Part shown: positions 33,843 to 38,761 of the stretch, in pieces
Numbering within the stretch: the stretch's first letter is position 1
Layout: each line of letters opens with the position of its first letter
Program-made: the position numbers and the translations under genes
The notes under the pieces: generated by a model
Seen by the model: the letters and a program-made list of their open reading frames with translations, nothing else
The model's database searches: none
What the model was told of the DNA's origin: nothing
Source: Bacteroidota bacterium
GTDB taxonomy: Bacteria > Bacteroidota > Bacteroidia > Chitinophagales > Chitinophagaceae
NCBI GenBank assembly: GCA_014190475.1
Contig: BJGL01000014.1
Location: 1-38,761, forward strand
DNA: 38,761 nucleotides
Direction of reading: 5' to 3'

Positions 33843-35207
33843 TTAGAGCTGAATCGATTTTTCAACAGGTACTAATAGTTTAATCGCAGCCCATGCGATC
33901 AAATAAGCTACCGCGCAAAAAGCAAACATGATTGCGTAGCCAGTCTCAATTTGACTCACAGCCTTATAGTAATCAAACAAGTGACCACCCACTTGCGTAA
34001 TGATCACACTTCCTATTCCTCCGGCCATTCCACCGATACCCACCACAGAAGCCACGGCCTGCTGAGGAAACATATCACTGACCGTAGTGAATAAATTCGC
34101 ACTCCAGGCCTGGTGTGCAGCAGCCCCCAATCCAATTAACAACACTGGAATCCACACACTTACCGTACCAAAAGGTTGCGCTAACAATACCACCAGCGGC
34201 AATAACGCAATGCCTCCCATTGCTCGAAGTCTGGTTTGATAAATACTTCGTTTGCCAGCAGTGAGTAGTGTTGGTAAATAGCCACCTCCTATACTGCCGA
34301 ACATTGTTAAACTATATAAAACCGTTAAAGGGAGTATGATTGAAACGCCAGTAAGATTATACTGGTCTTTCAAATAAGCAGGTAGCCAAAACAAATAAAA
34401 CCACCAAACACCGTCGGTAAAAAATTTACCTAAAGTGAAAGCCCAGGTGGCGCGATACTTCAGTAAAACCAACCATGATATATTGGCTTTTTTTTCATGC
34501 TCCTGAGAATTGGAATTTGAACCAAGTATATATATTCTTTCCGCATCAGACATTATTTTTTGTCGAGAGGGATGATCATACATTCTTTGCCAAAAGAACC
34601 ACCATACAAAACCAATGGCTCCAATGATTATAAAGGCCATCTGCCATCCCCAAACCTCGGCTATCCAGGGAACAGACAAAGGAGCGAGGATCGCACCAAT
34701 ATTGGCTCCTGAATTGAATATGCCTGTAGCTAATGAACGTTCCTTTTGAGGAAAATATTCAGCGGTGGCTTTGATGGCAGCAGGAAAGTTACCAGCCTCC
34801 CCCACTGCAAGCACAAATCGTGCAATCATGAATCCAAAAACAGATACAGGTACTGCAATAATTCCAAATACACCAAGAGCAGGCAGAAAGAATTCACCCA
34901 TTGGAATAGCCAACGCATGCATCATGGCACCAAGACTCCATATTATAATTGCCCAGGAAAATCCAGACTTAGTGCCAAGTTTATCAATAAATCTTCCTGC
35001 CAGAAGCAAAGACACTGCATAGGTAAATTGAAATACGGATGCAATATTTGCATATTGCTGGTTAGTCCAACCAAATTGATCCTCTAGTGTAGGCTTTAAC
35101 AAACTCAGTACCTGTCTGTCAAGATAATTTATAGTGGTAGCAAAAAATAGCAGTGCACAAATACGCCAACGATAATTACCTACAGAACCGGGTGAAGAAT
35201 TAGTCAT
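33843..35207 (-). CDS. MFS hexuronate transporter (ExuT-like, ACS family)
   Basis: Inner-membrane importer, 454 residues with about 12 predicted helices. The start, NYRWRICALLFFATTINYLDR, is characteristic of the anion:cation symporter family that includes ExuT and galactonate permeases. The loop after helix 2 reads GRFIDKLGTKSGFSWAIIIW, and FVLAVGEAGNFPAAIKATAEYF with PQKERSLATGIFNSGANIGA is the classical hexuronate-transporter stretch. It lies 22 bp after the KDPG aldolase gene and before the sulfatase. The likely cargo is a (4-deoxy)uronate or aldonate produced in the periplasm by the lyases, feeding KduI/KduD or KDG kinase. Cargo is inferred from family and context. Confidence 0.92.
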   Translation of the reverse strand: MTNSSPGSVGNYRWRICALLFFATTINYLDRQVLSLLKPTLEDQFGWTNQQYANIASVFQFTYAVSLLLAGRFIDKLGTKSGFSWAIIIWSLGAMMHALAIPMGEFFLPALGVFGIIAVPVSVFGFMIARFVLAVGEAGNFPAAIKATAEYFPQKERSLATGIFNSGANIGAILAPLSVPWIAEVWGWQMAFIIIGAIGFVWWFFWQRMYDHPSRQKIMSDAERIYILGSNSNSQEHEKKANISWLVLLKYRATWAFTLGKFFTDGVWWFYLFWLPAYLKDQYNLTGVSIILPLTVLYSLTMFGSIGGGYLPTLLTAGKRSIYQTRLRAMGGIALLPLVVLLAQPFGTVSVWIPVLLIGLGAAAHQAWSANLFTTVSDMFPQQAVASVVGIGGMAGGIGSVIITQVGGHLFDYYKAVSQIETGYAIMFAFCAVAYLIAWAAIKLLVPVEKSIQL

Positions 35208-35229
35208 GAAAATATTTTAACTGGATAAT

Positions 35230-35874
35230 TTATTCAATGCGCTTCAACCCTATTTGCTCCAACAATCCTCGCATTTTACTTTCCAATTCAGTATTGGTTG
35301 AAACTGCACTGAAAAGCGGTCCCCCAATACCAATAGTACTAACGCCAGCGTCAAACCAAGTTGTAAGCTCCGATAGTTTAATTCCTCCAGTAGCCATAAA
35401 ATGAACTTTCGGAAAGAGTTCTTTAACAGACTTGATGAAAGAAGATCCCAACACTTGTGCAGGAAAAATTTTAATTAAACTACAACCTGCTAGAGCGGCT
35501 GCATTAATTTCAGTAGGCGTAAAGCAACCTGGTATATATAGTTTGTTATTTTCTTTGGCGATACTAAGCACCTCTAATGAAAAGACAGGACTTACTAAAA
35601 AATCGGCGCCCTTTGCAAGAAAAGATTCTGCTATTACGGAAGTAAAAATAGTGCCCACTCCTAGTTGTAAATCCGGGAATAGTTCATTTCTTCTTACTAT
35701 CATTTGTGAAAAGTTCGAAAGTGCTTTATCTCCTCTATTGGTAAACTCAATTACTCGCACCCCCGCATCGTACAATGCTTTCATGCGCTCGAGACATACT
35801 AATAAATCGTCATGGTAATAGAGGGGTATTATTCCTTGCTGAAGCATTAATGAGCTAGATTGACTGGCAGTCAT
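35230..35874 (-). CDS. eda: 2-keto-3-deoxy-6-phosphogluconate (KDPG) aldolase
   Basis: Splits KDPG into pyruvate and glyceraldehyde-3-phosphate, the last step of the island pathway. The ATG at 35874 gives 214 residues, the usual Eda length, and starts 10 bp after the kdgK stop; an in-frame upstream ATG (35931) would add 19 residues overlapping kdgK and is less likely. Motifs: AGVRVIEFTNRG (catalytic glutamate), LQLGVGTIFT, FLVSPVFSLEV, YIPGCFTPTEI, the Schiff-base lysine in CSLIKIFPAQVLG, and MATGGIKLSELTTWFDAG. It sits between kdgK and the hexuronate transporter. Confidence 0.95.
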   Translation of the reverse strand: MTASQSSSLMLQQGIIPLYYHDDLLVCLERMKALYDAGVRVIEFTNRGDKALSNFSQMIVRRNELFPDLQLGVGTIFTSVIAESFLAKGADFLVSPVFSLEVLSIAKENNKLYIPGCFTPTEINAAALAGCSLIKIFPAQVLGSSFIKSVKELFPKVHFMATGGIKLSELTTWFDAGVSTIGIGGPLFSAVSTNTELESKMRGLLEQIGLKRIE

Positions 35875-35884
35875 AAAAATAGAT

Positions 35885-36889
35885 TTAGCGACGAATAGAA
35901 CCTCCCCTATCCCCCTGTAGTAATGATTCAATTTCAGCCAGACTTGCGATCATATGATCACCAAAAACGGTATGCTTCCAGGCGCCAGTAGCAACCGCAA
36001 ATTCTAACCCCTCCTGCGGGGTTTTATTTTGCATCAGGGCATAGATCAACCCGGCCGTAAAAGCATCCCCTGTTCCAATACGATCCACCACAGAAAGATC
36101 ATATTCGGCAGAGGTAAAATGGGTAACCCCGTCATAAGCAATACCTTTCCAGCGAATTGCTGTTGGGCTGAGCGATTCACGCAATGAAGCAGCTACCATT
36201 TTACATCCAAAACGTTGTTGAATTTCTTTCAAATAAAGGGATGGAGCGTCTTTTAGCTCTTCCGAATAAGAAATGCCAAATAACTCTTGCATATGAGTAT
36301 CCAGGCCAATAAAAACATCTACAAAAGGAAGTATTTTTTGTAATACCCTTTTTGCTGCATCTCTGGTCCACAGCTGCGCGCGATAATTCAAATCAAAGCT
36401 AGTGGTAAGTCCCTTCTCTTTAGCAATACGAAGCGCATTTGAGGTCTCAGTAGCCAATGATGTACTTAACCCGGCAGTGATTCCAGTAGTATGAAACCAA
36501 CTAGCGTCTTTCAAAATAAATTCCCAGTCAAACTGTCCAACGGTAGATTGAGCGAAAGAAGAATCTTTTCGGTCATAAACTACCTGGGTGGAACGTACGG
36601 AGGTACCTTCCTCTACAAAATAAATTCCCAAACGCTCCCCAGTCCTGGCTACATGATCAAGGCCAATGCCTTCTTTTTTTAAATGCTGGATTGCTGCATC
36701 CCCTAATGGATTCGAGGGGAGTGCCGTTACCAATTTAGTGGGAATACCCCAGGCCCCCAGTGCCACTGCTACGTTAGTCTCCGCACCGCCATAAACGACA
36801 TTAAATGAGTTTGCTTGTGAAAAACGAAGACGATCCGGAGGAGACAGGCGTAGTAAAAGTTCCCCAAAAGTTATAATGCTTGGTTTCAT
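35885..36889 (-). CDS. kdgK: 2-keto-3-deoxygluconate kinase (PfkB family)
   Basis: Phosphorylates KDG to KDPG with ATP. It has 334 residues with the PfkB fold: ITFGELLLRLSPPDRLRF, VYGGAETNVAVALGAWGIP (first PfkB signature), GIYFVEEGTSVRSTQVVYDR, TSFDLNYRAQLW, and the second signature VVDRIGTGDAFTAGLIYALM with the catalytic aspartate. Sequence and pathway context fit KdgK rather than a fructose or ribose kinase. It is first in the kdgK-eda-transporter-sulfatase unit. A partial LacI-type operator begins 72 bp upstream of its start, in line with the other two PUL promoters. Confidence 0.95.
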   Translation of the reverse strand: MKPSIITFGELLLRLSPPDRLRFSQANSFNVVYGGAETNVAVALGAWGIPTKLVTALPSNPLGDAAIQHLKKEGIGLDHVARTGERLGIYFVEEGTSVRSTQVVYDRKDSSFAQSTVGQFDWEFILKDASWFHTTGITAGLSTSLATETSNALRIAKEKGLTTSFDLNYRAQLWTRDAAKRVLQKILPFVDVFIGLDTHMQELFGISYSEELKDAPSLYLKEIQQRFGCKMVAASLRESLSPTAIRWKGIAYDGVTHFTSAEYDLSVVDRIGTGDAFTAGLIYALMQNKTPQEGLEFAVATGAWKHTVFGDHMIASLAEIESLLQGDRGGSIRR

Positions 36890-36960
36890 TTGGTAAGTTT
36901 TGAGTAGCTTACAACCTTAAAGTAGTAAATATTCTAGATTTGCCAAACAAAGTTGTTCAC

Positions 36961-36972
36961 GCAAACGTTGAA
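36961..36972. promoter_or_regulatory. Degenerate LacI-type operator before kdgK
   Basis: GCAAACGTTGAA keeps the left half GCAAACGTT of the 12-bp palindrome found at the other two PUL promoters, but the right half TTGC is changed to TGAA; GC follows two bases later. It is about 72 bp before the kdgK ATG, a similar spacing to the lyase promoter (78 bp). A weaker or half-site binding position for the same regulator is likely, possibly giving different induction strength. Confidence 0.55.
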
Positions 36973-37359
36973 GCAAAATAAAAGGCATTCAATAGATGGA
37001 ACTTTTGCAGTTTTTAAGTTAGACCGATTTTTAAACCTTTCCTTTTAAGTCAAGTGTCTACCTTAAATAGTTAATATAATTCCTGATTATTAAGTAACGC
37101 TACAATAGCTAATTTAATAATCGAGTTAATTTCAAGACCACTAACCCAACTTTTTTCATCAACCCAAACAAAATGATAGTCTGACTTAAATTTATTATTG
37201 AAGAAAATATGATAGTGATTGACAGGAATTTAAACACATAATGATTACACCTTTATCTTTCAATACATTAATAGCATATATGGCCTAGTATAAATTCTAA
37301 AACTGTAATTACTTACAAAACTGAACTTTGCCCACGGAAACAAAATCTTCAAATAAAAA
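36973..37359. other. AT-rich gene-poor stretch at the right end of the island
   Basis: Together with the kdgK promoter region this makes about 530 bp (36890-37416) without an intact gene. Base composition is markedly more AT-rich than the PUL. On the minus strand two partly overlapping open stretches in different frames look like a decayed gene (37071-37284). The last 50 bases before the repeat at 37360 can be read on the minus strand as a possible alternative 3' coding end for the recombinase. I see no RNA gene or convincing terminator. Confidence 0.5.
37071..37284 (-). pseudogene. Possible frameshifted gene remnant
   Basis: On the minus strand, 37195-37284 reads as AINVLKDKGVIIMCLNSCQ and ends at a stop. 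A second frame, 37071-37230, continues with protein-like sequence including FKSDYHFVWVDEKSWVSG and INSIIKLAIVALLNNQELY before TAA. The amino-acid composition looks coding (aromatic and acidic residues, few rare combinations) despite the high AT content, and the two stretches overlap as expected after a frameshift. No start codon context or family is recognised. This may be debris from an earlier element gene; chance open frames in AT-rich DNA cannot be excluded. Confidence 0.3.
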
Positions 37360-37407
37360 GTTCGAACTTGCTCCTGTCGGGACTACTTGTTATTTTAGAA
37401 AATAATA
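37360..37407. repeat. Right attachment-like repeat, inner copy (attR candidate 1)
   Basis: A 48-bp unit containing TCCTGTCGGGACTAC (37372-37386), identical to the tRNA-Arg 3' end. It matches bases 38353-38400 at 41 of 48 positions with no gaps. Four differences lie just left of the tRNA core and three in the AT-rich right part. The left arm carries the palindrome GTTCGAAC. This copy shares one more base with the tRNA than the outer copy. Confidence 0.75.
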
Positions 37408-37416
37408 GAAGTTAAC

Positions 37417-38265
37417 ATGAGTTTTTCTCGCACTTCAATGACTGCTCTTATAATACTAGTAGTTACCAACTGCATAAAAGCTCAGAATATCAAATTTACA
37501 ATTGCGGATGAATTTGACAGTTTGGGAGTTCAATATGCTACAGTTTGCTATAAAACAAAATCGCAGTATTGTACTTTTTCAGATTCCCTAGGTTTGGCAA
37601 GTTGCATAGGTTTCGATGACAGTTTAATTATTACTAGAACTGGCTATAAATCTAAAGTTATTCACCCAAAGGAATTGAAATATAATGATACGGTTTTTTT
37701 GAAAAAAGATGTAGCAGTACTCCCAAATGTCTTTTTAACTAAAAATGTAATAGATAACTCAGAATTTATTGGAAATACTAAAAAGAAGAATGGATCGATT
37801 TATTTGATCCCTAATTTGGAAATTGGAAGGAGTTTCATAACCAAAAGCAGTCAAAATATATTAAAGTCTGTATCGATTTTTTTAAGAACACGCCCGCAGT
37901 CTTCACATTTATTCCTTCTATCAATATACAAGTTCAGTGTGCAATTGAACAAACCTAGTACTAAAGTATTTGAGCAGGTTTATAGGATAAATCCATTAGA
38001 TGATAACTCGTATAAACATATCTTTGAACTAGAAAATTCAATTACAATAGATTCAAGCTTTTTCGTAGCTATTAAATATCTTGGAAGTCAAGTAGTTACT
38101 GATAGGATTGAGCTTATCACGAGCAATCGCTGGAAAGACATTGCATCGTATGAGAGGTACTTTTCAGAAGAATGGGTAACAGAGCCAAATTTAATTTTTT
38201 TGAAAAATAGATTTAGTAAGGGAGCAAATAATATATTAATGCAAGTAGAAGTTTCAGCCGAATAA
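37417..38265 (+). CDS. Secreted hypothetical protein with CarboxypepD_reg-like N-terminus
   Basis: A 282-residue protein with a signal peptide (MSFSRTSMTALIILVVTNC, cleavage near KAQ) and a beta-rich N-terminal domain of about 80 residues. Its pattern (IKFTIADEFDSLGVQYATV, TFSDSLGLASC, GYKSKVI) resembles the carboxypeptidase regulatory-like domain used in many Bacteroidota surface proteins. The rest is not recognised. The gene is clearly more AT-rich than the PUL and lies alone between the two attachment-like repeats. Its first codons (MSFSRTS) and upstream bases resemble those of the GSDH gene after the second repeat (MNFSRYS), as if its 5' end were a duplicated copy of that gene's start. 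Function unknown. Confidence 0.7.
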   Translation: MSFSRTSMTALIILVVTNCIKAQNIKFTIADEFDSLGVQYATVCYKTKSQYCTFSDSLGLASCIGFDDSLIITRTGYKSKVIHPKELKYNDTVFLKKDVAVLPNVFLTKNVIDNSEFIGNTKKKNGSIYLIPNLEIGRSFITKSSQNILKSVSIFLRTRPQSSHLFLLSIYKFSVQLNKPSTKVFEQVYRINPLDDNSYKHIFELENSITIDSSFFVAIKYLGSQVVTDRIELITSNRWKDIASYERYFSEEWVTEPNLIFLKNRFSKGANNILMQVEVSAE

Positions 38266-38352
38266 AAATTTAACCCTTTAAAATAAGAAAGACCCTCATA
38301 CAGCAGGCTCTTAGCGTTATAGCAACATGTTTTTTAAATCAGACAAAAGAAT

Positions 38353-38400
38353 GTTCGAACTCAGGCCTGTCGGGACTACTTGTTATTTCGAAAAATAATA
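38353..38400. repeat. Right attachment-like repeat, outer copy (attR candidate 2)
   Basis: A 48-bp unit with CCTGTCGGGACTAC (38366-38379) identical to the last 13 bases of tRNA-Arg plus one flanking C. It is 41/48 identical to 37360-37407 and has the same GTTCGAAC left arm at the same distance. It lies 44 bp before the GSDH-type gene. Since chromosome-like sequence follows, this may be the oldest junction, with the inner copy made by a later insertion. Confidence 0.75.
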
Positions 38401-38443
38401 ATGGTCTTCAAGAATAACATTTAGATCAATAATAAAAGTTCAT

Positions 38444-38761
38444 ATGAATTTTTCGCGCTATTCACTTACGTTTCTTTTCTTAGCGTTGCTGCTCATAGCC
38501 TGCGATAAAAAAACTACACCGCCTCCTGTCGATACAACCACACCACCACAACTGACCATCAGCACGCTGCTGACGAACTATGAAATTATATGGGGATTCG
38601 ATTTTCTTCCCAATGGCGATCTGTTATTCACGGAGAAGCGAGGAAAGGTATACCGTTATAGCAACGGTATTACAACTGAGTTGACTGGATTTCCGGCCGT
38701 ACGCACAATTGGTCAAGGCGGATTACTGGATATAAGAGTGCATCCAGATTATGCCAGTAAC
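38444..38761 (+). CDS. PQQ-type glucose/sorbosone dehydrogenase lipoprotein, 3'-truncated by window edge
   Basis: The first 106 codons of a secreted lipoprotein, open to the end of the window. Signal and lipobox MNFSRYSLTFLFLALLLIAC (Cys20) are followed by a Pro/Thr-rich spacer. The start of the GSDH beta-propeller domain then reads IIWGFDFLPNGDLLFTEKRG, and GQGGLLDIRVHPDYASN is the conserved first-blade GGLLDI.LHPDY motif. Members oxidise aldose sugars with PQQ in the periplasm; some Bacteroidota homologues have undefined substrates. It is outside the PUL logic and separated from it by both repeats, so it is probably chromosomal flank. The ATG at 38444 directly precedes the signal peptide. 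Confidence 0.88.
   Translation, partial: MNFSRYSLTFLFLALLLIACDKKTTPPPVDTTTPPQLTISTLLTNYEIIWGFDFLPNGDLLFTEKRGKVYRYSNGITTELTGFPAVRTIGQGGLLDIRVHPDYASN

Larger units (their letters stand above)
2511..37386. mobile_element. Putative tRNA-Arg-integrated genomic island carrying a complete PUL
   Basis: The segment is bounded by identical 15-bp copies of the tRNA-Arg 3' end. It begins with a large serine recombinase whose gene abuts the left copy, and it contains about 30 kb of polysaccharide utilisation genes. The left neighbours (acyl-CoA synthetase, ECF sigma operon) and the right neighbour (GSDH-type lipoprotein) are unrelated to the PUL and look chromosomal. A second, 14-bp copy at 38366-38379 gives an alternative right boundary. 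No relaxase, coupling protein, VirB/Tra system, replication protein or phage structural gene is seen, so the element would be integrative but not self-conjugative. Whether it is still mobile is unknown. Confidence 0.65.

Noticed and set aside
35875-35931. Longer N-terminus for the KDPG aldolase
   Set aside because: It overlaps the end of kdgK and gives an atypical extension; the ATG at 35874 gives the family length and a 10-bp gap.
2511-38379. Conjugative transposon or prophage
   Set aside because: No relaxase, coupling ATPase, Tra/VirB, capsid, portal, terminase or lysis gene can be recognised between the repeats.

Overview
The window looks like a Bacteroidota chromosome, most likely a Chitinophagaceae-type aerobic soil or freshwater bacterium. 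The evidence is a SusC/SusD pair, many secreted lipoproteins with short 'xxxC' lipoboxes, little Shine-Dalgarno signal, TAnnTTTG-type -7 boxes, moderately AT-rich DNA and an oxygen-dependent formylglycine-generating enzyme. The genus is an inference.

Left flank (1-2452): ordinary chromosome. It holds the 3' part of a long-chain acyl-CoA synthetase gene and a leftward operon of ECF sigma factor, membrane-anchored probable anti-sigma protein and CpxP/Spy-like protein. A tRNA-Arg(CCT) gene follows at 2453-2524.

Island (about 2511 to 37386, or to 38379 if the second repeat is the true edge): a large serine recombinase gene runs antisense into the tRNA and ends in its anticodon loop. Three accessory genes follow (MerR-like, zinc-finger-like, small membrane protein), then a complete polysaccharide utilisation locus. 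The last 14-15 bases of the tRNA (plus one flanking base) recur at 37372-37386 and 38366-38379, as expected for attachment-site duplicates. The simplest reading is a roughly 35-kb tRNA-integrated genomic island that carries a whole carbohydrate-catabolic system. No conjugation or replication genes are visible.

PUL (6202-36889): (i) a SusC-SusD-DUF3823 uptake module, followed after a hairpin by a putative glycosidase and a formylglycine-generating enzyme; (ii) a 16.4-kb leftward operon with two heparinase II/III-type lyases (one inside a 1702-residue protein that also carries an SGNH acetylesterase domain), a GH2, a CE7-type esterase, a GH3, a DUF4861 protein, KduD and KduI; (iii) a leftward operon of KDG kinase, KDPG aldolase, hexuronate-type MFS transporter and S1 sulfatase; (iv) a divergent LacI-family regulator. 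A 12-bp palindrome, GCAAACGTTTGC, lies before operons (i) and (ii), and a degraded copy lies before (iii), so one LacI protein probably controls all three. Together the genes fit a sulfated, acetylated, uronate-containing polysaccharide: outer-membrane import, desulfation, deacetylation, glycosidic and lyase cleavage, then the path from 4-deoxy-5-ketouronate to KDG, KDPG, pyruvate and glyceraldehyde-3-phosphate. No GH88/GH105 unsaturated glucuronyl hydrolase is seen.

Right edge (36890-38761): an AT-rich stretch with a possible decayed gene, two related 48-bp attachment-like repeats bracketing a hypothetical secreted protein, then the start of a glucose/sorbosone dehydrogenase-type lipoprotein, probably original chromosome. 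All functional statements rest on reading the sequence and family knowledge; no database search was run.
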